This document shows positions 44,406 to 52,898 of a stretch of DNA of 64,000 bases, in pieces; position 1 is the first letter of the stretch; each line of letters opens with the position of its first letter. Below the pieces are notes generated by a model. The model saw only the letters and a list, made by a program, of their open reading frames with translations, made no database searches and was not told where the DNA came from. This stretch comes from CAVSCD01 sp963726335. GTDB taxonomy: Bacteria > Acidobacteriota > Aminicenantia > Aminicenantales > UBA8522. Both the position numbers and the translations under genes were made by a program. Location: the NCBI GenBank assembly GCA_963726335.1, contig CAVSCD010000012.1, forward strand, positions 930,001 through 994,000. Reading direction: 5' to 3'.

Positions 44406-45827
44406 ATGGAGCTCAGAAAGGTCGGCGACAATGCCTGGGAGATCCCGAAGCAGGGGGAGATGCGCGTTCCCGCCTTGATCTACGCGTCCGAAAAGCTCCT
44501 CGTGAGCGTCCGGCGCGACCTGACGCTCACGCAGGCCCGAAACGTGGCCTGCCTGCCGGGCATCCAGCGGATGTCCTATGTCATGCCCGACGCCCACCAA
44601 GGCTACGGGTTCCCGATCGGCGGAGTGGCCGCCTTCGACATGGACGAGGGCGTCATCTCGCCCGGCGGGGTCGGCTACGATATCAACTGCGGGGTCCGGC
44701 TCCTCAGGACCGACTTTACCGCCGGGGACATCTCAACCAAGCGAAAAGAGCTGCTGGCCGAGATCTTCAAGGAAGTGCCGGCCGGCGTGGGCAAGGGCGG
44801 CGTCACGAAGCTCGGCCGGGGGGTGCTTCTCGATATCCTCCGCCGCGGGGCGGAGTGGGCGGTCGAACAGGGATGCGGCTCGAAAGAGGACCTGCTGATG
44901 ACCGAAGAGTACGGCCGGATGAAGGCCGCCGACCCGTCCCACATCTCGGCGCGAGCCATGGAGCGGGGCCTCCCGCAGCTCGGGACACTGGGCGCGGGGA
45001 ACCATTTCCTCGAGATCCAAAAGGTCTCCCATATCTACGACAAGGAGAAGGCCGGCGTGTTCGGGATCCAAGCCGAAGGACAGGTCACGGTCATGATCCA
45101 CTGCGGCAGCCGCGGCCTGGGGCATCAAGTGGCCTCCGATTACATCGAGATCATGGAAAACGCCTACGGGACAAAAGGGCTTCCCGACCGGGAGCTCGTC
45201 AACGCGCCCGTCCGCTCGCGGCTCGGGCAGGAATACTATGCCTCGATGTGCGCGGCCGTCAACTTCGCCTTCGCCAACCGCCAGATGATCGCCCACTGGG
45301 TGCGGGACGTGTTCGCCAGGGTCATGGGGAGCTCCGAGGGCATGCGGCAGATCTACGACGTTTGCCATAACGTCGCCAAGATGGAGCGTCACGAGATCGG
45401 CGGCCGCGAGCGCGAGGTCTGCATCCACCGGAAGGGCGCCACCCGAAGCTTCGGGCCGGGACGGCCGGAGATCCCGGAGGTTTACCGGCCGCACGGACAG
45501 CCCGTCATCATTCCGGGCAGCATGGGGACGGCGTCCTATCTTCTGGCCGGGACGTCCGAGTCGGAGGCCCTGAGCTTCAGTTCGACCGCCCACGGCGCGG
45601 GACGGGTCATGTCCCGGCACGAGGCGCTCCGCCGCTTCCGCGGCGACGAGATCCGCGACGACCTTCGGAAGAAGGGTATCGAACTCCAGTCCGCGAGCTG
45701 GAAAGGGGTCGCCGAGGAAGCCTCGGAAGCTTACAAGGACGTCGACGAAGTGGTCAGGGTGTCCCATGAGGTGGGCATCGGCGGCATGGTGGCCCGCCTG
45801 GTGCCCGTGGCTGTCATGAAGGGTTGA
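44406..45827 (+). CDS. rtcB: RNA-splicing ligase RtcB
   Basis: A 473-residue GTP- and Mn-dependent ligase that joins 2',3'-cyclic phosphate (or 3'-phosphate) RNA ends to 5'-OH ends. Metal and guanylylation motifs are DAHQGYGFPIGG, GVGYDINCGVRLL (the conserved metal-binding Cys), LGAGNHFLEIQ, HCGSRGLGHQ and FSSTAHGAGRVMSR, which contains the GMP-accepting His. Paired with archease, it serves tRNA repair or healing. Normal length, no defect seen. Confidence 0.95.
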   Translation: MELRKVGDNAWEIPKQGEMRVPALIYASEKLLVSVRRDLTLTQARNVACLPGIQRMSYVMPDAHQGYGFPIGGVAAFDMDEGVISPGGVGYDINCGVRLLRTDFTAGDISTKRKELLAEIFKEVPAGVGKGGVTKLGRGVLLDILRRGAEWAVEQGCGSKEDLLMTEEYGRMKAADPSHISARAMERGLPQLGTLGAGNHFLEIQKVSHIYDKEKAGVFGIQAEGQVTVMIHCGSRGLGHQVASDYIEIMENAYGTKGLPDRELVNAPVRSRLGQEYYASMCAAVNFAFANRQMIAHWVRDVFARVMGSSEGMRQIYDVCHNVAKMERHEIGGREREVCIHRKGATRSFGPGRPEIPEVYRPHGQPVIIPGSMGTASYLLAGTSESEALSFSSTAHGAGRVMSRHEALRRFRGDEIRDDLRKKGIELQSASWKGVAEEASEAYKDVDEVVRVSHEVGIGGMVARLVPVAVMKG

Positions 45828-45835
45828 CCTGTCCC

Positions 45836-46024
45836 TTATTCGACGGCCACCTTGAGCTTGACCTGAAATTCTTTGAGCCTTCCGTCCCGGACCGATCCTC
45901 TCTGTTCGATGACCTCGAAGAAGTGGATCTTCTCTCCGGCAGAGAGAAGCTGTTCGATGGCGGCCCGAACGGCCTCGGAGTAACCCTTCTCCGAGACGCC
46001 GATGACTTCGATCATCTTCAGCAT
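45836..46024 (-). CDS. dodecin-family flavin-binding protein
   Basis: A 62-residue protein beginning MLKMIEVIGVSEKGYSEAV, with FFEVIEQRGSVRDGRLKEFQ in the second half. This is the beta-alpha-beta-beta dodecin pattern (the family's VIEVxGxS and GVEVxEQxGxVxxGKIxEY). Dodecins form hollow 12-mers that store flavins. The position of the usual flavin-stacking Trp is occupied by Tyr (GYSEA). GCGAGGA lies upstream. It converges with rtcB with eight nt between stops. Confidence 0.82.
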   Translation of the reverse strand: MLKMIEVIGVSEKGYSEAVRAAIEQLLSAGEKIHFFEVIEQRGSVRDGRLKEFQVKLKVAVE

Positions 46025-46083
46025 TTTATTGTCCTCGCTTAAATAGACCGCCCGAGCCCGGCCGAGGCCGGTGCGCCGGGCGC

Positions 46084-46572
46084 TCAGATCACGATCTCGT
46101 CGATGTCTTTTTCCGCGTAATCCTCGAACTGCCGGGCCATCGCGGACTCGCTCCGGAGCATCAGGAAATGGCTCCGCTCGACCTTGCTCAGGTAAACCAG
46201 GATCTTCTTCTTGTCCAGCTCGACGCGCTTCGCCAGACCCGCATAGAAGGCCTGGGCGGATCTCTCGGCCGCCATCGCTTGATGGAGAATATCGATCAGG
46301 CCGGAAGACGGCCGGATGATCACGGCCGGCAGGAGCTTGGCGTCGACTTTTTCGGCGACCTCGGGAGTGTCGCCGGGGTACATCGACTGAAAGAGGTTCT
46401 CGAGGACGGACTTGTGTTTTCGTTCCTCGTAGGCGAGTATCCTGAATTTCTGGACGAGGAGCGGGTTCTTGACCCTGATGGACATCTCGGTGTAGATCCG
46501 GTCGGAATCGATCTCGGCCTTCATGGCATAGCCCAGAAGCTTGTCGACCGGCGCTCTCGCGATATTGATCAT
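46084..46572 (-). CDS. ferritin-like diiron protein (paralogue of 39458-39967)
   Basis: A 162-residue four-helix protein with two E...ExxH halves (EIDSDRIYTEM...EERKHKSVL and AAERSAQAFYAGL...VERSHFLMLRSE). It shares layout and motifs with the ferritin-like protein beside rubrerythrin but has a slightly different linker. There is no rubredoxin domain. GGGAGG precedes the ATG. It lies upstream of the dodecin gene on the same strand, 60 nt away. A peroxide- or iron-related role is inferred from the fold. Confidence 0.75.
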   Translation of the reverse strand: MINIARAPVDKLLGYAMKAEIDSDRIYTEMSIRVKNPLLVQKFRILAYEERKHKSVLENLFQSMYPGDTPEVAEKVDAKLLPAVIIRPSSGLIDILHQAMAAERSAQAFYAGLAKRVELDKKKILVYLSKVERSHFLMLRSESAMARQFEDYAEKDIDEIVI

Positions 46573-46626
46573 GCCTGTCCTCCCTTACGCGATTAGGATA
46601 CACGTGTCGGCCGATTCCCGCAAACG

Positions 46627-46655
46627 TTGACATTTGGCGCGCCGCCGCCTATCTT
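46627..46655 (+). promoter_or_regulatory. promoter of thyX, leaderless
   Basis: TTGACA at 46627-46632, 17 nt, TATCTT at 46650-46655. The ATG at 46664 lies eight nt after the -10 box, with no Shine-Dalgarno sequence. Confidence 0.6.
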
Positions 46656-46663
46656 GGAAAATC

Positions 46664-48223
46664 ATGAGAGTGGTGCTGGCCGGCTACAACGTCGACCGCG
46701 ACGTCATCGAGGACCTGAAAAAGAGCGCGCCCGCGCGTCGGGACGTGACCCCCGAGACCCTCTCCGCGGCCTACGCCAGGATCTCCAGGGATCCTCGGCC
46801 GGCCGATGTGCTCCGCACCGCGGCCCGCCGGGAGGTGGAGAAAGCCCGCCGGTCGAACCGGGCCATCATCTTCAAGATGGGACACCACTCGGTGGCCGAG
46901 CACGCCGTCTTCAATTTCGACATCATCGGCGTGAGCCGGCTGGCGCTCGAGGAGATCGAGAGATTCCGGCTGGGCTCCTACACCGAGAAATCCCAACGGT
47001 ACATCATGCTGGGCGACGACTTCGTCGTCCCCCGCGAGATCACGGACGCGGGCGCCGAAGACGACTTCGTCCGGACCGTCAGGCTCCAGAACGCCCTGTA
47101 CCACCGGCTTTACGGGAGGCTGCGGCCGTATGTTTTCGAAAAGCACGCGGACCTGGCGGCTGAAGCCAAAAATCATTCCGTCCTCGACGGCTGGGCCAAG
47201 GAAGACGCGCGCTACGCCGTCAGCCTGGCGACGGAAGGCCAGGTCGGCCTGACCGTCAACGCCCGGAACCTCGAGCTCCTCGTCAGACGGTTCGCCGCCC
47301 GGAGATCAGCCGAGCTCCGCGAGCTCAAGGGGAAGCTCTATGATCTGGCCAGGGAAGTCGCGCCGTCGATCATCCTGTTCACGGAGGCGACGGACTTCGA
47401 TTCCCGGGCCTACGATGAGGTCGAAACGGCCGCTCGGGCTGTCGGCCGGGTGCCGGCAGAAGACCCGGCGGGCGCCCCGGTCCGTCAAGGCGAAGGCTTG
47501 GGGAAAAAACCGCGGCCGGCGCGCGGCGGCCGTCCCGGAGACGTTTCGGTGCGGCTGGCCGATTTTACGCCCGACGGCGACGGGCGGATCCTGGCCGCCC
47601 TCCTGCACTCGACGACATCCGATCCCTATGATCGCTGCCTGGCCAGGGTGAAGGAGCTGGGGTGCCCGGAGAAACGGGCGCTGATCAAAGCCGCCTTCCA
47701 CCGGATGGAGTTCTATGATTTCCCCCTCCGGGAGTTCGAGTACGCCGACCTGACGTTCGCCGCCGAAATCTCCGCGTCCTGTTTCGCCCAGCTCAAGCGC
47801 CACCGGATGGCCACCTTGACGGCGCAGGACTACGACCCCGGGCTGGGCGTGTCCGTGCCGCCGTCCTTCGCCGCGGTGGGGGCCGTCGGCGAATTCCGCG
47901 AGCTCGTCGAAATAACGAACGCGACGTATCGGCGGCTTAAGGAAAGAGCGGGTGAGGCGGCCGATTACGTCCTGACCAACGCCCACCGCCGCCGTGTTCT
48001 CCTGAAAGTCAACGTCCGGGAGCTCTACCACATCTCCAGGCTCCGCGAGGACCCGACGGCCCAGTGGGAAATCCGGAAGCTTGCGGGCCGGATGTCGAAC
48101 CTGGCGAGAGAGGTCATGCCGCTGAGCACCCTCCTTCTCGGCGGCAAAAACAGGTATCCCGCTCTCTATAAGAAGGTTTTTGGCCGGCCCCCTAAGTTCT
48201 CTCCGCCCGAGACCTTCAAATAA
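46664..48223 (+). CDS. thyX: tandem-domain FAD-dependent thymidylate synthase (ThyX)
   Basis: A 519-residue protein with two ThyX-like domains. The first (residues 1-230) has FKMGHHSVAEHAVFNFDIIGVSR and a signature RFRLGSYTEKSQRY, matching RHRxxSxNExSxRY except His to Phe and Asn to Thr. The second (about 300-519) has AEISASCFAQLKRHRMATL and LREDPTAQWEIRKLAGRMS but no SxNExSxRY. Single-domain ThyX is about 220-250 residues; long tandem forms are known from chlamydiae. It makes dTMP with methylenetetrahydrofolate and reduced FAD. A disordered Pro/Arg/Gly-rich link lies at about 265-295. Confidence 0.8.
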   Translation: MRVVLAGYNVDRDVIEDLKKSAPARRDVTPETLSAAYARISRDPRPADVLRTAARREVEKARRSNRAIIFKMGHHSVAEHAVFNFDIIGVSRLALEEIERFRLGSYTEKSQRYIMLGDDFVVPREITDAGAEDDFVRTVRLQNALYHRLYGRLRPYVFEKHADLAAEAKNHSVLDGWAKEDARYAVSLATEGQVGLTVNARNLELLVRRFAARRSAELRELKGKLYDLAREVAPSIILFTEATDFDSRAYDEVETAARAVGRVPAEDPAGAPVRQGEGLGKKPRPARGGRPGDVSVRLADFTPDGDGRILAALLHSTTSDPYDRCLARVKELGCPEKRALIKAAFHRMEFYDFPLREFEYADLTFAAEISASCFAQLKRHRMATLTAQDYDPGLGVSVPPSFAAVGAVGEFRELVEITNATYRRLKERAGEAADYVLTNAHRRRVLLKVNVRELYHISRLREDPTAQWEIRKLAGRMSNLAREVMPLSTLLLGGKNRYPALYKKVFGRPPKFSPPETFK

Positions 48224-48365
48224 TCCGAATTATTCGCACCATCGCATTTTTTATTGCGGTAGCGTGTATCAATTTCCTACCCTTGATCCTCCATCCGGAC
48301 TCCGGGCTGCGTCGAGACGCCGGCGGCGAAGCGGTCATTTTTTAGCCTGAATCATTCACGAATCG

Positions 48366-48482
48366 AGGCGGCCCCCAGATGCGAGGCCCGAGGGGTGAAG
48401 CTGTACTCTTTGGTACAGCGAACTCCGAGAACGAAGCCGATGGGGCCGAATCGGCTCGCCGGAAGGGTAAAAAGCGCCGCCT
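48366..48482 (+). ncRNA. possible structured non-coding RNA or palindromic repeat
   Basis: AGGCGGC (48366-48372) pairs with GCCGCCT (48476-48482) and encloses two hairpins, GCTGTAC-6-GTACAGC (48400-48419) and GCCGAT-8-ATCGGC (48436-48455). No coding potential is seen in 48224-48610. The element ends inside a terminator-like stem. Its function is unknown. Confidence 0.4.
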
Positions 48483-48515
48483 AAAGAGAGATGGAAAAAA
48501 GACGAGGCGCTTTTT
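48469..48515. terminator. bidirectional terminator between convergent genes
   Basis: AAAAAGCGCC (48469-48478) and GGCGCTTTTT (48506-48515) form a perfect 10-bp stem with a 27-nt loop. T tracts follow on both strands, suitable for ending thyX and the convergent outer-membrane protein gene. Confidence 0.65.
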
Positions 48516-48610
48516 ATGAATAAGTCAGGTGAGTTCTCTCCCGCGAACGCCACCCCGTGAAATATATTATTCCTATATATTCTATGGGTTCAGTGTGTTT
48601 AGGCGGCCGC

Positions 48611-49976
48611 TCAAAACCACGTGTAGAGCGAAATTCCCGCGGTGACCCGGTTCGAGAAGTGATCTGAAGGCGGCTCGGGACCGGCGTAATAGGTGACCTT
48701 GCGGACTCCCACAAACGGGCGGACTTCGATCGCTTTTCCGAAGGCGCCGAACGCCTTGAACTCGACGGTCTGGCGGTCGGAGTTGGCGTCGACGCGGAAC
48801 TCCGCTCCCAGTGGGAAAAAGCCCCTGCGGGCGCGCCAGGGCGCCCAAACGGAGTTTGAGGTCATAGTTAAAGGTAAAATCGTATCCGGCGGCGACTTCG
48901 AACCGGAGAGCCTTTTCCAGGCGGTTGAAGTCCTTCTGGTTGCGAACGAGGAGCCCCGTCGCCAGGCTGGAGCGAAACCGGATGGCCTTGTCGACCGGCA
49001 TATCCACGTCATACCGGGCATACCAGGCCCCGAACAGGCCTCCGGGCAGGGACTTCTCGTACTGGCCCCCCACAGCGTAGAGCATCCGGTCGGGCCATGA
49101 CTGGGCGAACAGCGAGGTGCCGGCGAGGATGGGCGTCCGGAAATCGACGTCCACGAGAAATCGTCGTCCGGGCTCGTCAAGGAGCCGGAGCCGGAACCCG
49201 CCGAGGACGAGGAGCTTGTGTTCGTCGTAGTTGGGATAATAGCCGGCCTCGACGTTGAATGTATCGACGATGCGGGCGGGGGGCTCCCCCGAGCCGAGAC
49301 GCGCGCCGATGTCGGTCGTCGGCGGGTAATCATAGTGGTGCGCCGTACGAAGGAAGATCTCCACTCCCTTGGCCAATCCCACGGCCAGGCGGGCATCATA
49401 ATAGATCTTATCGAAATTGACCCATTTCAGCTCGCTTTCCAGCGACAGTTCGGGGAGGATGAAGCGGGCCAGGTTGAAGTTGACCACCAGCAGCTCGTCG
49501 AAACCCGGGTCGCCGCCAAGGTACGGCCCGAATCCCAGGCCCATCGCGAGATTCCCCTCCCGGACCCAGACGCGGCCGACGAGCTCGTTGAGGTCGAGAA
49601 TGTCCGGGTTATAAGTCGAGGTCACGTGCCGGCAGAAGTGGTTGAGGCCGGCCTCGAATGAAACGGCGTCGGAGACCCGGGTCTCGAAGCCCGCCAGCAG
49701 CCAGAAGTCGATCGCGCCCTTCAGGCTGCCGCTGATCCGCTCGAGGTAGCTGAGGTCGGCGAAGACCCGGCTGCCGCGGAGGATGTGGATCGGCCAGGAA
49801 AATTTGAATTCGGGCCGGTAAAACTTTCGCTGGAGCGAATCGATGCCGAATTCCGCTCGCAGGGCGGCTCGGGGCTTGACCCAGAGCGAATTGTCTTGGG
49901 CCAAGACGGGCCGGGCCAAGATGATCAGCAGAAAAAGCTGAAAAGCCCGAGTCCTCGTTCGCGCCAGGGTTGTCAA
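48611..49976 (-). CDS. outer-membrane beta-barrel protein, one frameshift
   Basis: Signal peptide (AFQLFLLIILARPVLA) and then many amphipathic beta strands (FKFSWPIHILRGSRVFADLSY, MLYAVGGQYEKSLPGGLFGAWY). The frame breaks near 48805-48840; the other frame continues GAEFRVDANSDRQTVEFKAFG and ends YTWF, an aromatic end typical of Bam-inserted barrels. The span is 1,366 nt, one base over a multiple of three, so one extra base restores about 454 residues. The start is TTG at 49976 with no clear Shine-Dalgarno, so the start is uncertain. Not assigned to a named family. Confidence 0.6.
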
Positions 49977-50085
49977 AGTTTCCCGGTCCGCCGAGGGGGA
50001 GGATATTCAATGCCTCGCCCGCCTGTCAAGCGAACGACCTTGGGGTTATTCCGCTTGAGATACCGCGGGCAAAAAAAGTCCCCGG

Positions 50086-51360
50086 CTATTTGACGGCGAA
50101 TTTAAAGAATCTTTTTTTCCCGATTTTCAGGACGTGCTCTGTTTTATCGGCGAGGTCGACCTGGTGGGCGATATCGTCGATCCGCTCGCCGTCGAGGTCG
50201 ACGCCTCCCTGCTGGATGACCCGCTTCGCCTCGCCGCGCGATGGACAAGCCTTCAGTTCCATCATGATGTCGATCAGCGGCTTCGTCTGGCGGAGAGCGG
50301 CGGCTTCACCCGTCACGGCATGCTGGCCGGGTTCGGCTTCGCCCGCGCCTTCGATCACCTGGACCTTCAGGTCCGCCGGCGTCTCCTTATTCTTATGGAT
50401 GCGGTCGAATTCCCCGGCCGCCTCGTTCGCCTTCTCTGCGCCCCAGAAGTCGGCGACGATCATGCGGGCCAGCTGGGCCTTGAGGTCCCGCGGATTGACC
50501 TTTCCCGCCTGGGCCTCGGCCTTCCAGGCCTCGACCTGCGCTGTGGTCACGTCCGTCAGCAGATCGTAGTACTTGTACATGAGCGGGTCGGAGATCGACA
50601 TCAGCTTGCCAAACATGACCTGGGGCGGCTCGTTGATGCCGACGTAATTCCCGAGCGACTTGCTCATCTTGTTCACGCCGTCGAGCCCCTCGAGGAGCGG
50701 CACGGTCATCACGACCTGAGGCTCCAGGCCGTACTCCCGCTGGATGTCCCGGCCGACAAGCAGATTGAACTTCTGGTCCGTCCCACCCATCTCGACGTCG
50801 CACTCGAGCGCGACGGAATCGTAGGCCTGCATGAGCGGATACAAGATCTCGTGGACCGAGACGGGCAAGCCCTCCTTCAGCCGCTTCGTAAAATCATCCC
50901 GCTCGAGAAGCCTCGCGACTGTGTATTTCGCCGCCAGCTTGATGATCTCGAAGCTCGTGAGCTTCCCGAGCCACCGCGAGTTGAAGTCGATGATCGTCTT
51001 CTCCGGGCTCAGGATCTTGTAGATCTGGGCCTTGTAGGTCTCGGCGTTCTTGAGGATGTCCTCGTGGGTCATGGCGGGCCGGGTCACCGACCGTCCCGAC
51101 GGGTCGCCGATGAGCCCCGTGAAGTCGCCGATGAGGAAGATGACGTCGTGGCCGAGGTCCTGGAAGTGCTTCATCTTCCGGATAACGACCGTGTGACCGA
51201 GGTGGATGTCGGGCGCCGTGGGGTCGAACCCGACCTTGACCTTGAGCGGCTTCTTGTCGCGAAGCGACCGCGCGATCTTGTTTCGGAGCTCGTCCTCCTG
51301 GATGACGTCGACGCAGCCCTTCTTGAGATAGGCGAGTTGTTCTTCGACGCTTTTGTTCAT
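50086..51360 (-). CDS. tyrS: tyrosyl-tRNA synthetase
   Basis: A 424-residue class Ic synthetase that charges tRNA-Tyr. The HIGH motif is DIHLGHTV, the KMSKS motif is NKMSKSLGNY, and MGGTDQKFNLLVGRD and the C-terminal S4 RNA-binding domain (RVIQQGGVDLDGERI) are present. The sequence KPLKVKVGFDPTAPDIHLGH is that of the TyrZ-like branch. The ATG at 51360 is preferred over the GTG at 51366, which overlaps the purN stop. It is the last gene of the pur operon. A tRNA-Tyr gene lies at 59.6 kb. Confidence 0.93.
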   Translation of the reverse strand: MNKSVEEQLAYLKKGCVDVIQEDELRNKIARSLRDKKPLKVKVGFDPTAPDIHLGHTVVIRKMKHFQDLGHDVIFLIGDFTGLIGDPSGRSVTRPAMTHEDILKNAETYKAQIYKILSPEKTIIDFNSRWLGKLTSFEIIKLAAKYTVARLLERDDFTKRLKEGLPVSVHEILYPLMQAYDSVALECDVEMGGTDQKFNLLVGRDIQREYGLEPQVVMTVPLLEGLDGVNKMSKSLGNYVGINEPPQVMFGKLMSISDPLMYKYYDLLTDVTTAQVEAWKAEAQAGKVNPRDLKAQLARMIVADFWGAEKANEAAGEFDRIHKNKETPADLKVQVIEGAGEAEPGQHAVTGEAAALRQTKPLIDIMMELKACPSRGEAKRVIQQGGVDLDGERIDDIAHQVDLADKTEHVLKIGKKRFFKFAVK

Positions 51361-51362
51361 GT

Positions 51363-51998
51363 TCACCTGATGGCAACGCGGCGGCCGCGGACCTCGAGCC
51401 GGCCCTCGAAGTAGAGCTTCACGGACTCCGGGTAGATCTTGTGCTCCTCGACGAGGATGCGCGCGGCGAGTGTGTCCTCGGTGTCGTCCTGGAGCACGGG
51501 GACGACCGCCTGAAGGATGATCGGCCCCATGTCCACGTCCTCGGCGACAAAATGCACCGTGGCCCCCGAGAACCGGACGCCCCAGTCGATGGCTTTCTTC
51601 TGGACATGAAGTCCGGGAAAGGCGGGGAGAAGAGCCGGGTGGATGTTCATGGCCTGGTTCTTGAATTCCCGGCAGAAGAGCGGGGTCAGGATCCTCATGT
51701 AGCCAGCCAGGCAGACGAGGTCGATATTCCGCTTGCGGACTTCCCGGATGATCTCTTTGTCGTACTCCTCGCGGTTGGGGTAAAGCTTGGGGTTGAGGTA
51801 GAAGGTCTCGAGGCCGCGCTCGCGGGCGGTCGCGAGACCCGCTGCGTCGTCAACGTTGCTGAAAACGAGCGCGATGTCGGCGTCGATCCGGCCCGCCGCC
51901 GCGGCTTCGTGGATGGCCCGGAAGTTGGAGCCGCGGCCCGACAGCAGCACCGCGATCCGGCCCCGTTTCGCGGGGCTGACGAATATCTCCTGGCTCAT
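51363..51998 (-). CDS. purN: phosphoribosylglycinamide formyltransferase (PurN)
   Basis: A 211-residue GAR transformylase using 10-formyltetrahydrofolate. It shows VLLSGRGSNFRAI at the N-terminus, the catalytic Asn and His in MNIHPALLPAFPG and the Asp in HFVAEDVDMGPII. It is a normal-length enzyme for step three of purine synthesis. It overlaps tyrS and lies 23 nt downstream of an outer-membrane protein gene within the operon. Confidence 0.93.
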   Translation of the reverse strand: MSQEIFVSPAKRGRIAVLLSGRGSNFRAIHEAAAAGRIDADIALVFSNVDDAAGLATARERGLETFYLNPKLYPNREEYDKEIIREVRKRNIDLVCLAGYMRILTPLFCREFKNQAMNIHPALLPAFPGLHVQKKAIDWGVRFSGATVHFVAEDVDMGPIILQAVVPVLQDDTEDTLAARILVEEHKIYPESVKLYFEGRLEVRGRRVAIR

Positions 51999-52021
51999 GG
52001 ATTCACCTTTTCCCGCCGGTT

Positions 52022-52879
52022 TCAGAACTTGATGGTGAGGCCGAGCCTCACCGAATATCCGCCGAGATCGATCGACGCGTCCCGGACCTCCCGGAAATTA
52101 TCGCCGGCCGGCGCCTCCGGGAGCACATGGATCTTGGCCTGCCAGTAGCCGAGGTCGGAAATGTACTCCTCGTAGGAGTACAGGCTGCCGGGCTGCTGCA
52201 GGTTGTCCTCGCCGGTGAACCCGTCCACCTTTCCCGACCGGGCGGCGGCCTCGATGAAAAATCCGAAGGCGTCGTCGAAATTATAGGTTAAACCCAGCCC
52301 CCCCAGGTAAGCGGTCCGCTGCGCCTTGGCCGTCTCGAAGAGGGTATAAAAAAAATTCGCTTCTTCCGGTTTTTTGAGGCCCTCCCGGCCGACGAACTTG
52401 GCGAAAACGAACCCCGCGCCGGCCCGGAGATAGAGATTGAGCTTCTGCCCGAAGGGGAAAAAGAGATACCCCGAGGCGATCACCGGGTAGGCGCTCATCT
52501 TGGCGGGTTTCGTGTGGATGTAATCGACCCCGTCCCAGATGCTCACCGTTTCGACGTCCTCCTCAGGGAGCGAGCCGTAGGAATAGCCCGCGCTCAGGCC
52601 GAGCCCCAGCCGCCGGGAAAAGGCGAACTGGAGCTCCCCCTCGAAACCGTACCCGAGCTTGAGCGTGCCGACGCTCTGGCTGATGAATTCCAGGTTGGAG
52701 AAGGACTGCGTGCGGAGCTTGATCTCCTCCGCCCAGCCCGTGACACCCATGTCATCGTTATCGTACCTGAGCTTTTCGACGGCGGCGGAAAACCGCAGCC
52801 GGAGATCAACGGCCCGGGCGGTCGGCGTCAGGATCAGAAACATCAGGCACGCGGCCGCCCCTGTCCTTTTTATGCGCAT
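52022..52879 (-). CDS. outer-membrane beta-barrel protein within the pur operon
   Basis: A 285-residue protein with signal peptide (MRIKRTGAAACLMFLILTPT, cleavage after ARA) and alternating strands such as LGYGFEGELQFAFSRRLGLGL, LNLYLRAGAGFVFAKFVG and YNFDDAFGFFIEAAARSG. It ends VRLGLTIKF, a C-terminal Phe typical of outer-membrane barrels. The ATG at 52879 is the first Met before the signal, 19 nt after the purL stop. There is no evident link to purine synthesis; it could be an unrelated passenger or an importer of nucleosides. Confidence 0.65.
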   Translation of the reverse strand: MRIKRTGAAACLMFLILTPTARAVDLRLRFSAAVEKLRYDNDDMGVTGWAEEIKLRTQSFSNLEFISQSVGTLKLGYGFEGELQFAFSRRLGLGLSAGYSYGSLPEEDVETVSIWDGVDYIHTKPAKMSAYPVIASGYLFFPFGQKLNLYLRAGAGFVFAKFVGREGLKKPEEANFFYTLFETAKAQRTAYLGGLGLTYNFDDAFGFFIEAAARSGKVDGFTGEDNLQQPGSLYSYEEYISDLGYWQAKIHVLPEAPAGDNFREVRDASIDLGGYSVRLGLTIKF

Positions 52880-52898
52880 GATGGATGGCTTCGTTCTC

